Origin: Papio anubis
Lineage: Eukaryota > Chordata > Mammalia > Primates > Cercopithecidae
Length of the DNA: 64,000 nt
Direction: 5' to 3'
Assembly: GCF_008728515.1 (NCBI RefSeq)
Contig: NC_044986.1
Span: 115,680,313-115,744,312 of the forward strand
Positions 42,835 to 54,929 of this stretch are shown in pieces. The notes below the pieces were generated by a model that searched no databases, was not told the origin of the DNA, and worked only from the letters and a program-made list of their open reading frames with translations. A program made the translations under genes and the position numbers. How positions within the stretch are numbered: position 1 is the stretch's first letter; each line of letters starts with the position of its first letter.

Positions 42835-43255
42835 TCTCTATGTGTGGGATATATGGAAGCTAAACATTAAACCAACTGAACACAGAGAGAGTGGAATGAT
42901 GGTTGACAGAGAATGGTAAGGGTAACAGAGAGTGTGGGATAAAGTGGAGGGTGGTTAATGGGTACAAAATACAGTTGGACAGAATGAATAAGATCTAATA
43001 TTCAGTAGCAAATAGGGTGACTATAGTTAACAAAAATTTATAGTATATTTAAAAATAACTAAAAGAATGGAATTGAAATATTCCTGATACAAAGAACTGA
43101 TCAACGCTTGAGATGATGGCTACTCCAATTCCCCTGATTTGATCATTACATATTATATGCCTGTGTCAAAATATTACATGCACACATGTACCCCATAAGC
43201 ATATATAATTATTATGTATGCATAATTAATTTTACAATGTCCAAGAAAAAGAAGT
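42835..43255 (+). mobile_element. L1 (L1MA/L1PB-type) 3' UTR
   Basis: TATATGGAAGCTAAAC, GGTTGACAGAGAATGG, GGGTACAAAATACAGTTGG, AGGGTGACTATAGTTAAC and CATGTACCCCATAAGC are 3' UTR landmarks on the plus strand, ending in an A-rich AAGAAAAAG. Strongly 5' truncated. Confidence 0.88.
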
Positions 43256-43259
43256 GATG

Positions 43260-44230
43260 AGAAAAGTATCAGCTCACATGTTGAGAGATTAATGTATGTA
43301 TCATCTCCTTGCTTAAGAGCTTAGAAGGACTTGGAGGAGATGAAGTTGGTTTTCCTCTCCCAACCCCCAAAATGTAGTTGTGTTTAGTTTTTTGAGTTAT
43401 GAGGTCTTGGCCTCAAATCGTTGTGATCAACTCGTGTAGGAGGTAAATGCAAGCCAAACCTAGGTAGAGAGAATTTGGAAGGCATCTCACCACGCCAAGA
43501 CGTAGTTAATACTGATTGTAGCAGGGATTGTGAGTGCCCCGGGTGCTCAGGGCTTCAGGCACGGATCAAACACTGAGACCTTAAGAGAAGAAAGGGGAGC
43601 TTCTGCGACTCTTACTCAGAGTACCAATGCCTGCCAGACAGTGGGGGCCCATGCCTCATGCCGCAATAATGAGAATGTAGGACTCCAACCCTGCTCTGCC
43701 TATAGAAGTCCAGGATTCTTGCCTTATACTGTGGAAGAGATGGAGGTGACTTGATAGTGATGGAGACTGAAGTTTTTCTTCAACCAGGGGAAGTAGAGGC
43801 TTATAGTAGATTAAATTTGGCAGAAAAGAAAAAAAATACAATTATTTCAATGGGTATACGGTGAAATAATTTTACAGCAGATTAAATTTGGCAGAAAACA
43901 AAGAAAAAGAACATTATTTCATTGTGTATATGATGAAATAACTTTTAGAATTATTATAGCATCCTTTTCATAGTTTTAAAAGGCATAGACTATTTTAAAA
44001 TGTTTTAACGGGGAGCACTCATTCTCTTGCAGTGGTGAAAGTTTCCATGCTCCCATCGCCAAAAGCAATGAATAAAGGGTTAATTTAAAAAAATTAAGAG
44101 GGAGGAGAACATAAGGAACTGAATTATGAGTAGCTTAGATATGCTTTCTGTCAATAGGAATGAAAGCTACCACTCCTAGGTATTAAGGCAGGAAGAACAG
44201 TAGCAAATAAGAAAGAGAAGTGACGATGGA
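43260..44230. other. mostly unassigned sequence
   Basis: No family is recognised apart from a local tandem duplication at 43803-43947. Confidence 0.4.
43803..43947 (+). repeat. two-copy tandem duplication (~71-base unit)
   Basis: AGATTAAATTTGGCAGAAAA starts each unit and GAAATAATTTTA or GAAATAACTTTTA ends it. Units start near 43806 and 43877 and are roughly 80% identical. Confidence 0.9.
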
Positions 44231-44234
44231 AAAC

Positions 44235-44378
44235 CCTAGTATGTGTCCGGCACTCCCCTAAGTGTAAGGGACAGTGACATATGACCTCCATTATTGTAGA
44301 TATGAAGACCCACATAGGGTTTTGAAAATTTGTCTCTCTTGTACAACTCATAAGCAGCAAAGGTGGGATTTATGGCAG
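44235..44378 (-). mobile_element. MIR SINE fragment (probable)
   Basis: GTATGTGTCCGGCACTCC, TGACCTCCATTATTGTAG and ATGAAGACCCACATAGGG resemble antisense MIR. Confidence 0.5.
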
Positions 44379-44401
44379 TATGTTTTCTTGCAAACTCGTG
44401 C

Positions 44402-44420
44402 TTTTTTTTTTTTTTTTTTT
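44402..44420. repeat. poly-T tract
   Basis: Nineteen T in a row after GCAAACTCGTGC. No SINE body is attached. Confidence 0.93.
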
Positions 44421-44424
44421 CTGT

Positions 44425-45290
44425 CATCCCATAATTGTCTAAGGTGCCTGGTGCTCCCCTGGGGGAGAAAGTTATGAGGAAACACTAAGATACTTAAAGT
44501 GAGCTTACTGAAATTTTATGTCACCTGGCTGTTAGCAGGGAAATTCTAAATTTGAAAAGGGCTGAAAGAATCTTTCTAAACTTACACACGTTTAGCTATG
44601 AGACTTGAATTTTAGGGACAGGAGACATGAGTGATTGGAACAAAGCATCACCCAGAAGAGGCTCTGTGGTCCTGACAGCAACTCCATGGCCAGGGGTGAG
44701 CTGTCTTGGGAAGAGTCCCACAGGGTTTCCAGCTCTCAGCTCGGGGCGCAGGCATTCATGCTGCTCACACATGTGGCTCCTTGCCTTCATTTGGATGATA
44801 GAAAAGGCTTTAATTTGTTGGGGCAAGGATAAATTACAGGGAGACAATTCAGCTGTTGTAAATTATACACATTCTTTCTATGTTGTCTCTTAAGACACTT
44901 ACATGGGAATAGGAAGTTCTATTATCCCTGTCAACCCAAAGTTTCCTTTGTTTTCTCTGAAAAAAGAGTCTTGGCCAAATCAGCCACCATACATGCCTTT
45001 CCCTGTTAGGAAATTTAACCAAAGATCAAACTGAAGCTGGACGTCTCACCAGCGCATCGGGAAACACAGGCCACATTTATTCTTTTTCCCTTTTTCGTCT
45101 TGATTCCTTTCTCATAACATTTAACACATTAAGAAAAAAAAAAAAAGCAGGAAAGATGCAAATGTGAAAAATGCTGGCAAAGTAATTAGAGTAGTTCTGG
45201 AAATACCCAGAGAGGCTGGGTAAAAATGTAGAATGCTTATATATGAAGAAGCCAGGCAGCATTGCTAATTTTAGAACAGAACGTCTCTTT
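44425..45290. other. unassigned sequence
   Basis: No repeat or exon is recognised. Some 70-90-codon frames overlap on both strands at 44596-44893, without family resemblance. Confidence 0.4.
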
Positions 45291-45437
45291 TTCTTGTTCT
45301 ACTCCCTCAACCACAATAAGCAATATTTCCAGCAAGCAAGTCAGACGCAAACAATACATAAGCAGGTGAAATAAATAGAATGAAATGACATCAATGGTTT
45401 GGGCTTCGGAGGGCAGCAATATCCCTCTTCTAAATGT
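45291..45437 (+). repeat. ~147-base direct duplication, copy 1
   Basis: Matches 47741-47884 at about 93% by eye. Shared words include AGCAATATTTCCAGCAAGCAA, AATACATAAGCAGGTGAAAT and CATCAATGGTTTGGGCTT. I recognise no repeat family. Confidence 0.95.
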
Positions 45438-45885
45438 CCAAATATTCCGTGTTGCATCCACAGTGTAAACCCGTGACTAACAAGATACTTCAGCAAACAA
45501 GAATCTGGTACTTCCATAAATAGGGAAGGATGCTGGAGAGGCATAGCTGTAATTGTCCTTCGGAAAGTCATATACCCCTCCTCTTTGTTCTTAAGTGTGT
45601 ATTTTTCCTCAAAATCATTAAAAAGCTAAAGAATATTTCATGGCATAAGATATCGTCTTTTGTTTGAGACATATCCATTTTTTCTTTTTTCTCTCTGCTT
45701 CTCTCTCTTTTTCCATAAAACATTGGACATCAGGGGCACTGAGCTGAGTAAATAATTTTTCAGATCTCAGCTTGTTTTCATCATTATTTGGTTTCCTTCC
45801 ACTTTATTTCCCAATTCCTTTTATTTTCCTACCCTTCAAATGTATTCACTGTGTTCACTCTAATGCTTTAAATATATATGTGGCT

Positions 45886-46424
45886 TTAAAACAATCCTTC
45901 AAAATATGTGAGGTTTTTGTTTTTTGTTTGTTTGTTTGTTTTGGTTTGGTTTTTATGTTGGTGTGCTTTGCATTCATTTAAGTAGGAATGCACCATGACT
46001 CTCTCTTTTTTCTAATTTTTTTCAGTCCAAAAAAATTTTTTTTAAATAAACAAACAACACAAAGGCCCATGTGTGTTATGTTTTAGTTCAGGTTGTCCGG
46101 AAAGAGAGCCTGAGACAAAAGCTTCTGTGCAGATGCGTATCTGGGAATGATCCCAGGGTGCTGGTGGGAGGAACAGAAAGAGTAAGCAGAGGAAGAGGCA
46201 AGGCTGGTCCATGAGCCTGTTACCCAAAGTGATGGGCCCTATCTGTGACGGGACCTTGATTCCTCTGGACTTTCTTAGGAGTTGTATGAAATGCATCTCA
46301 GGGTCTTCTGCCCATGCGATCAAAGCGGAAGTATTTATTTATCTATGGTTCTCCTTTGGCCAAGAGGGGTCCTTCAGGCACTAATCTCTCGGTACTTTGG
46401 GGATGCACCTGCATCATGCTGGGA
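45886..46424 (+). repeat. ~530-base inverted duplication, arm A
   Basis: The reverse complement of 49187-49700 at roughly 88-90% by eye along its whole length. Shared blocks include TTTGCATTCATTTAAGTAGG, GAATGATCCCAGGGTGCTGG and GGTCCATGAGCCTGTTACC. It has a TTTG-rich tract (45914-45955) where arm B has a pure homopolymer. Beyond both ends similarity stops abruptly. The family is not recognised; an LTR-type repeat is possible. Confidence 0.95.
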
Positions 46425-46571
46425 GTTATTCTGTAGAGACTTCCTACCACAGCTTCAGAGAAGCCCCAGGGAGCAAACAGTTTTTGTTTTGTTTTGTTTG
46501 TATGGGCCAAGATTAGGAACTGCCAAGTAGCACCTGGGAACATTTCCTTGATGTGTATGTGAAAGTGGTTG

Positions 46572-46643
46572 CCACGGCAGTGACTAAAGTTTTTCTTGGG
46601 ATGGATCAAAAAAAAAAAAAAAAAAAAAAAACCATGGCAGTGA
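46572..46643 (+). mobile_element. possible very short retroposed insert
   Basis: CCACGGCAGTGA (46572-46583) and CCATGGCAGTGA (46632-46643) flank a 24-base sequence followed by exactly 24 A. This is the layout of an extremely 5'-truncated L1-mediated retroposition. Chance is not excluded. Confidence 0.4.
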
Positions 46644-46644
46644 T

Positions 46645-47740
46645 ACTCAATGGGTGTCTGATACACTAGGCTACTGAATGTGAATCTGTTACTATTTGGG
46701 CCACTTTATATTTCATTGTTTGCATATACCACATTTTGCTTACAAAGTCTCCTTAGACTGCTTGTAGCCCTGTGAACCCGTAACTGTGGTGAGGGTCCTC
46801 CCACACAGTAATGCCCTTAGATACAGGTCCAGGAGTTCCTGTCCTGGCATCCAGACTCCAGAACGTCCTATGTCCTCCTATGGTGCCTGGGACCAACCAG
46901 GTCAGCAGCATATCAAGGTTGGTGACTTGAGACTGGACCATGACTCGTGTGGATCCCAGTTCCCCTTTCTTCCTTTTGAGGCTCTTTCTGACTCTCTATT
47001 TTGCCTGTGAGTTTGACCAGTTGCCCTTAAGAGCTCCTGTACTCATTCTTCCTGGGGCATGTGAACCCAGATGCCTCTCCCCACTGCTGGCACCCAGAAC
47101 GGTCTCTCCATCCGCTGTGGGCTCTGCATATCAGGTAGTGCTCCATGGTTGGCAATTCCAATCTCCTCCGAGGGCATTTGAGACCTTTATAAACTGTTGA
47201 TACAGAATTCTAACAGGCTTTTTCTGTCTATATTTCCTCTTGCCTACAATCAATAGGTTGACATCCTGCTCTCTGTGTCTGGTCTTAAGCAGTGACTGAT
47301 GAAGGACAGACATACCTTGAGAAAAAGATACTGGTCTTCTCTCTCAGCCCATGGGCCACTGGCCTCCTTCCACTGTGGGCAGTGTGTGGAAGACTGAGGT
47401 GTAGTCAACATTGAAAGAAATCACATCGCAGGAACGCAGTGATTAGACACAAAAAGATGAGGAGAAGTAATGACGTGTCATTCCATGCTTTCGTTCAACA
47501 ACATTAACGTAACTTGAACATGAAAAGAGAACTAATTATCATTCATGTTGTCCTGCATAATCTAAGACTGGAATTTGTGGACATTATCAATCCAGTAGAG
47601 GAAAACCTCTGATATAGCTATTGGATATCAGTATTCTTGGATGAATGAATGCAAAACTAATGACATAGTGTTCTGAGTCATGATGTAACCAGCATTAAAT
47701 AATTGAAATTATGTAACTGCACAGGCAAGAAGATCTATAT
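46645..47740. other. unassigned sequence
   Basis: About 1.1 kb inside the spacer of the large inverted duplication. No repeat family is recognised. Confidence 0.4.
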
Positions 47741-47884
47741 CTTCTGTTCTATTCCCTCAACCACAACAAGCAATATTTCCAGCAAGCAAATCATACACAA
47801 CAATACATAAGCAGGTGAAATAAACAGAATGAAATGACATCAATGGTTTGGGCTTTGGAGGGCAGCAATATCCCTCTTCTAAAT
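47741..47884 (+). repeat. ~147-base direct duplication, copy 2
   Basis: Direct copy of 45291-45437. It ends exactly where the AT palindrome tract begins, whereas copy 1 continues into unrelated sequence. Confidence 0.95.
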
Positions 47885-48190
47885 TTCTATATTATATTAT
47901 ACATATAATATATATGATCTATATATCACATATATTATATACCATATAATATAATATAATCATAATATATAATATATATCATATAATCATTTGATTACAT
48001 ATGATTATATGACATACTATATAATATATAGTATGTCATATACTATATAATATACAATATATAATATATAGTATATCATATAATATATAATATATAATAT
48101 AATATATAACATGATATATATTACATAATATATAATATATTTAATATAATATATAATATAATTAATATATATTATATATTATTATCTAAA
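47885..48190. repeat. AT-rich palindromic tract (~300 bases)
   Basis: Almost only A and T, built of TATAATATA-type words. It contains a 27-base palindrome with 13-base perfect arms (GACATACTATATA) at 48011-48037, and CATATAATCA facing TGATTATATG just before it. Such tracts can form cruciforms. Confidence 0.95.
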
Positions 48191-48199
48191 GATCTATCT

Positions 48200-48689
48200 T
48201 ATTTCAAAAAAACAGTGATTTCAATAAAATTACTTTTAAGTGATTAAGAGTCATGGAATTATAAATAATATCAATCTTCTTTTTCTCATAGCAGATGTGA
48301 AATAGACTGAAATAGCATGTTTGACAATAATGAACATGAAGATAATTATTGGATCTGAACTAGAAGAGATGGTACCTAGACAGTATGACAAATGTTCACA
48401 TGCAGTAATTAGACAAACAAGAAATATTTGAGAACCTCTTCTGTACTTATCATTCCAAACTATCATTAATAAGCCACTGTTCTCATGTAGACACCTGAGG
48501 TTTTAAATGTATTTTCTGATCGGATTGTATACATAGATCCGAATTCTGCCAAAAATATTTGCGAGAGTCCCACATACCCTAAGAATAGTCTTGTTCATAC
48601 ACAGCTCTTTATGAAATCGTGAGAGATTTGCTCTGGTCCCTATTCAAGAAGAGGGAGTGCTAAAGAGTATCATATACACAAATGTATTT
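48200..48689. other. unassigned sequence
   Basis: No repeat or exon is recognised. Confidence 0.4.
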
Positions 48690-49115
48690 AATTTACCTAA
48701 GCACCAGTCTTTCTAGAAGGCTGCATCCTTTTTATCCCATCAACACTGCTTGTGGTTCTAGTTTCTCCATGTCTGCACCATTTTTATATTCTGATTTTCA
48801 AATTTTTATCAATCTAATGGGCTTAAAGTGATAGTTGATTGTTTTCGGTTGAATGTTGTTGATCATTACTTCAGTAGAGCTTCTCTTTTAATATTTCTAA
48901 GCCATTACATTTCTCCTTCTGTAAATTGTATTATCATAACTTTTCCTGTGTGTCTATTGGTTAGCTTACCTTTTCTTGCTGCTCTGAGAAGTTATATTAA
49001 CCCCCTCTTCACTGCAGATATTGGAAATATTTTCTACCAGTTGATCACCCATTTGGTAACCTTTATTAAATATAAACCCTTAATTTAGATGCAGTAAAAT
49101 CCATTCATTGATTAC
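48690..49115 (-). mobile_element. old L1 (L1M) fragment, antisense
   Basis: CATCAACACTGCTTGTGG, TCAATCTAATGGGCTTAAAG, TTCTGTAAATTGTATTATC, GGAAATATTTTCTACCAG and CCCATTTGGTAACC match ORF2 C-terminal/3' L1 sequence in reverse. Confidence 0.65.
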
Positions 49116-49186
49116 AGGCGGTCTTCCATCAAAATGTGTGCTCTTAACCACTAGCACTGCACTATACAACTCAACAGGTATTCATT

Positions 49187-49700
49187 TCCAGCATGATGCA
49201 GGTGCATCCCACAAGTACTGAGAGATTAGTGCCTGAAGGTCCCCACTTGGCCAAAGGAGGACAAAAGCCCATAGATAAATAAACACTTCCACTTTGATCC
49301 CATGGGCAGAAGATCCTGAGATGCATTTCATACAACTTCTAAGGAAGTCTGGAGGAATCAAGGGCCCATCACAGGTAGATGTGGAGGTAACAGGCTCATG
49401 GACCAGCCTTGCTTCTTCCTCTGCTTACTCTTTCTCTTCCTCCCACCAGCACCCTGGGATCATTCCCAGATACACATCTGCACAGAAGCCTTTGTCTCAG
49501 GCTCTCTTTCCAGACAACCCAGGCTAAGACACAAGACACAGAGGCCTCTGTGTTGTTTGTTTATTTAAAAAATATTTTTGACTGAAAAAAATCAGAAAAA
49601 GAGTGAGAGTCATAGTGCATTCCTACTTAAATGAATGCAAAGCACACCAAAAAAAAAAAAAAAAAAAAAAACCCTCACATATTTTGAAGAATTGTTTTCA
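49187..49700 (-). repeat. ~530-base inverted duplication, arm B
   Basis: Mate of arm A, 2.76 kb away and inverted. It carries a 23-base A run (49649-49671) where arm A has a TTTG-type tract. A block of about 20 bases differs by small indels near 49370. Confidence 0.95.
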
Positions 49701-49704
49701 CTTC

Positions 49705-50435
49705 CAGAAAGCAGTCATTGATATTTTCACTATAGCTGACAATCCCTGTGAACAAACAGAAACTAAATTACTTGAGTGAACATTCTAATTGGGGGAACTT
49801 CTATTAGATATTCTGGATGTCTGAATTCTATTAAGCCCAAGTATCCACAAACCTTTAGCATACTATCAAGATGAAACGATCTGTAAGCCTGTTTTACTAT
49901 GCCAATGATCCATTTCTTGGACTTCCTTTATTGGGAGACTATTCTCGACCGTCTTTCGTGTTTCTGAATGTCTTGTGAACAGAGCTTTTTGTTGCAGACT
50001 ATCTTTCCAAAGATGGTTGTTTAGCGAATAATCTTGGACGATAGAGATAGCCTCTCACTTCAGAGCAAAGAACAAACATGCTTACTGTCCACTGAAATTT
50101 GGGTAATCCAAACTCAGGACTCTTTTCCTATAACAAAATTCACCATGGCAGTGGTGTCACCCAGCCCTTATCTCATTGACCTGTGGGAATTGGGGCTTGG
50201 GGAATTGATGCAATTGTGGGGATAATCATGGTGTCTAGCTTTGCCTAAGAGTTTCATGTCTTCTGCTGGCATCCATGAAACTGTTGGAGGTAAACTTGTT
50301 GGTGCACATGTAAGATACAATGTCACCTTTAAAGTTCTTGGCGCTGCTAGTAGCAGTTACTTATCCAATTCTCAACTGGTAATTGTCTGTACTTCTGCTC
50401 TCACAACCTAATCCTTTTCCCAAAAACCTTTCTTT
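49705..50435. other. unassigned sequence
   Basis: No repeat or exon is recognised. Confidence 0.4.
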
Positions 50436-50439
50436 GGGT

Positions 50440-51365
50440 TTTCTAAGACTCATATTCTTATACCACTTTCTTCCTTCCTATTTATGGCATCACATACCCT
50501 TGGAGCTTTCCTTGATCTCCATGGCTTTTGCTCTTTAAGCATCTATGAAATTCCTCTCTCACTAAACTTCTAAATGATTAGGCTCCCAGGGGATAGATAG
50601 TAAACCATTTTTTTTCCCTTTTTACTCTGCATTCTCCCTATGGGAGGCATCCTCATCCATAATCTTTTCTGCCATTCTCATCAGTGCTTGATTTTACCAA
50701 CTCTGTACCCCCAGAGATCTCTTTTGGGTTCCACACCCAAATAGCCTACTGTCTGCTCAACATTTTCATCTAAATATCTCAGAGGAACTAAAACTCAATA
50801 CATCCAAAATAGAAGTAATAATTATTCCCCCTAAACCTACTTCTGCAGGTTTTCTGTCTTGGTAATGGACATTATCGTCCACCTAGTGATTTAAGCCAGA
50901 GGTTGGTATACCCACATTTAATCAAACATAATGCTCTGTTGATTCTCTCTCTTAAATATCTTTGGAAGCAGAATGATTTCCTCCATTGCTACGTCCCCAC
51001 CTGATTCCAAGTAACCCCGCCTGTATCCCACAGTGTGACAGCAGCGTACTCAATGATCTTTCCACCTCCACTTCTGCTCCCTGCCAAACCACTTTCTATT
51101 CTAACCAGCATGACCTGTCAAAAGTGAAAAATCTATTCATTTAATCTCCCTATCTAAAATCACTGGATGGCCTCTTTCCATATCATTTATAATGAAGTCC
51201 CACTGCCTCAGTGAGGCTTGCAAAACCATGTATTTTTCTGGGCTAGCCTCAACTCATACGATTCTTTTCTGTCCACTCCCCGCATCTCTCCTCATAAACA
51301 CGATGTGCGTCTTTCCTGCCTAAATGTTGTTTGTTCTACCTTGAATGCCTTTCTCCCTGTGGTAG
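50440..51365 (+). mobile_element. L2 LINE, ORF2 C-terminal part and 3' region
   Basis: From about 50590 it is clear: AGAGGAACTAAAACTCAATAC, CATCCAAAATAGAAGTAATAA, AATGATCTTTCCACCTCC, CTGTCAAAAGTGAAAAATC, CACTGGATGGCCTCTTTCC and CTTGCAAAACCATG follow the L2 order downstream of the RT palm. 50440-50590 is assigned by continuity. All frames are broken. Confidence 0.7.
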
Positions 51366-51876
51366 ATTAAAGATGTCATTTTTTGTTTTTGTTTCTTGCT
51401 TTTTACTCCCTTTTAGAGGCACGGTTTATTTTTCCTTTTCCTACAACTATGCTGGCCGTGTAATTACTTTAAACAAACTGAAGTAGTTCTGTATCTAAAC
51501 CTCAAGAAAACCTGGTAACCTTTTTCTTTTTGTCTTGATCTGTCATCTAAGCAATCTGGCTACCTTTGTGGAGAGACTGCGTGGAAAGGCCAGATGATGA
51601 GGCAATAATTTGATCCAACTTGGACAGAAACGCCCAGCCTGAGAGCAGACCCCAGCTTTCAAGATATCTACCACCTGTAAGTGGTATACATCTTAGATAT
51701 TCCAGCCTTGTTGAGATGCCCAATGACAAAAGTATTAAGTGACAGTACATGGAACAGAAGTATTACCCACTGGAGCAGTCAACCACACAATCATGAAAGA
51801 TAATAAAATGACTGTTTTGTTAAGCCACTAAGTTTTGAAGTGGTTTCTTAAGTAGCCACAGAGTTAAAAGTCTAGC
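51366..51876 (+). mobile_element. MLT1-type LTR (probable)
   Basis: GTTAAGCCACTAAGTTTTG and GTGGTTTCTTAAGTAGCC near 51820-51855 are the 3' end typical of MLT1 LTRs. The 5' boundary is guessed. Confidence 0.5.
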
Positions 51877-52078
51877 AGGTGAGGCAAATCCATAACTAGA
51901 GTAAATGACTACACTAGTGAGAGTAAAGAATTTTGCTTTCATGATGGAAGTGGTCCAGAACAATCATCCTGCCCTAGGTGGCTGGCTGGTGACCTCAGGG
52001 TATGGCACCATATTGGAGGCTGACTTTTAGTCCTTGTGGTTGGCAAGTTATAGACACTCAGAAGAGTAACCATTTCAC

Positions 52079-52386
52079 TTTTTTTTTTTTTTTTTTTTTT
52101 TTTGAGGTGGAGTTTTGCTCGTGTTGCCCAGGCTGGAGTGCAATGGCGTAATCTCAGATCAATGCAATCTCTGTCTCCTGGGTTCAAGCAACTCTCCTGC
52201 CTCAGTCTCCTGACTAGCTGGGATTACAGGTGCCCACCATCACACCAGGCTAATTTTTGCATTTTTACTAGAAATGGCATTTCACCGTGTTGGCCAGGCT
52301 TGTCTCAAACTCCTGACCTCAGGTGATCCACCTGCCTCGGCCTCCCAAATTGCTGGGATTACAGGCGGGAGCCACCACGCCCGGCC
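52079..52386 (-). mobile_element. Alu SINE, full length, antisense
   Basis: A poly-T head of about 25, then GAGGTGGAGTTTTGCTCG to GGGAGCCACCACGCCCGGCC. ACCATTTCACTTTT and CCATAACACTTTT may be the target duplication. Confidence 0.97.
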
Positions 52387-52389
52387 CCA

Positions 52390-54925
52390 TAACACTTTTG
52401 ATGTGTCAAAATCTGTTTGCTGGGTTTCCCTGCCACCAGCACCACTTTGTTCATGAGCTCAGTGGGCACAGACACAGGAGGCTGGGAAAAGGTTGGATTT
52501 TAGGAAGTACTGACCTGCTGCCACACAATGGGGACAAGAAAGTCTAGAATTCAGAAATTGTCTACGGGGCCTAAATTATTTCAAATCCATATGGTTTCAG
52601 AATATGTGGAAATGCACTAGTCCTATTGCCCAACAGTCTATTTTTAAAAACAAGATTAAGTTATACTTTCATGAAGAATGATGCATATGGCTAGACTCCA
52701 ATGGACTAATATCTCCAGAGAACCTCTGTTTTGAGAGGGGAATTAAACTTGAAAAGTGAGTCCTGGAGCAACAACTTAGTAGCTGTGTTGGGTATAATTT
52801 ATGGTGTTGATTAATTTTTAGTGGTTAAAGGAAAAAGTATATAGAGCATTAAATGGGAAGGAACTGGAATATGATTATAAAATAAAAAGGCATATGAACT
52901 GATGGGAATCTTTGTAGTAAAAAAAAAAAAAAAAAGCAAAGATAAACAATGCAAATTGACCATAAATCAAGCACAGCTATACAATAGGGGGTCTTACTGC
53001 CAAAATGTGTGCAAGATCTAGGGACGTGGCTGTAACACACGTTCCTTTCCCCACAATTCCTTTTTCCATTGGCTCTTAATCTCCTCTTCCATGAGTATGA
53101 TGGAGTCATTGAGGGTATACAATTAACATGCGATAATAAGCAATATGCTATTAATAATAAGGAAGGAGACCTTAGAAAGTCTGATCCAATTTCAAGGAAA
53201 GAAGATGTTGAGCCTGTGTCACCTTCTTTGGTTTTGCAAGTCCAAAAGATAAAATAGCTGAAATACTCGTAAAATATCTCAATTTCTGTGTTCCACTTGT
53301 AATTCTAAGAAGGTCATGGCTCCCTAAATAAGACAATCCTGGAAGTAAAAAATGAGCAACTTAATTTTTCAAGTCTGAGTTTCATCACACAAAATGTTAG
53401 GTTTATAATGGGTTTCTAGTGGTGTTGATGAAGATGAAATGAGATAACACCTGAAGAGCATCTACCAGTGTCCAAGTGTTTTCTTAAAGGAAAGTAGTAA
53501 AGAGAGCAATTCAAAACAAGTATTTATTGAACATTTGGTGTGTGACTCTATGATAATAAAGACATTAAACAGATTCCAATTTCATTACATTTTAAAAACT
53601 ACTTATTATAAAAAAGTCATCTGTGGATTAATCAACTTGATAAATAATAATCGTATCCTGCTAACAAAGATCCTGTGAGTTGATTAAGGTTTTCCCTCTA
53701 CAAACATGTTGGCTGAGTCTGAGTATCTGTTGTACAATAAGAAAAATAAACATCTGAGGTGGTAGTTTAGTTAAATCTAGTAGATTTTTCTAAAGCCAGA
53801 ACATCTCATTTAAATAAAGCAAACATTTAACCTCCACATTAGACTTTTAAACAGGGCCCTAATCAATAAATTAAATTCCTAATTTGTTTTGAACATCATT
53901 AAAATGTTCCGCTATAATCTGGAATACATACATTTGGGATGACTGGTTATAGAGAATCCTTAAGATAGATGATAAATAAGAGATAAATAAGAGGGTTAGC
54001 TCATAGTCTAAATTCAAGCTTTCAATTTTTTTTTTTTATTTTTATTTTCGGAGCTTTGCCTGGGCAGGAAATGCTCCTACCCCTTTCATATGGAAATTAT
54101 TTCTACAACATGCACCATCAATATTCATCAACTATCACACCAATTAACAAACCGTGAATAATCTGGAACAAAAATTTAATGCATGAAAACCCACAAACAT
54201 CTAGGTGGCTGTTAATAAGGCTATGTTTGAGGTAATCACACAAATTTAATTTTAAATATGCTTCCCTTAAGGAAGGGGTATCAATGTTAATTTAAGAATT
54301 TAATGTGTATGTTTTAACAAAATGTCTTTCAAGGAATCTTTGCAAAAACATCACACCAGTAACCTGATTACCAACCAAACATTTATATTTCTTTTACGGA
54401 ATGGAAACAGACTATTCCCTTTATACTGATATAACTTTATGGACCTCCTTCATGGAATTAATATAACCCTATACCATCTTGGTAAAAAAAAAAAAAATTG
54501 TCAAAGAAATTCTTTGAATGCATAGTTTATAAAACATATACTTTTGAAATGAGTACTAAAAGAACATTTTTCAGCTTTAAGCAATATTAAAGTTTAGACC
54601 AGGGGCTTAGAGGTTGGTCATTTCTGTAAATGAGCTCATACTGTGATTTAAAAATTTACACAGACTCTAATTGACCTTCCAAACTAGTGTTTTAAACTGG
54701 CGACTTTTCATCCCAGATAAATTTATAATATTTTTTGGTTTTGTTTTCTCTAAATTTGATGACAGAGAAAAAAAGGATGTCAACTGCTTCTGCATACACC
54801 ACAAGATCACCAAGTTCTGGAAGAAGCACACAACTTTCTCTGCAGCAAGTAAGCAGCAGAATGGCAGAACTCCGACCTGCCTGCTTCCTACCCTTAATAA
54901 GAATCCCCCGCCTTGGTAAAAGATT
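52390..54925. other. mostly unassigned sequence
   Basis: About 2.5 kb with a 17-A run at 52919, possible MIR-like words near 53390-53560 (GAAATGAGATAACACCTG, AAGTATTTATTGAACATTTGG) and a T-rich patch at 54025. No exon is recognised. Confidence 0.4.
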
Positions 54926-54929
54926 AAGG

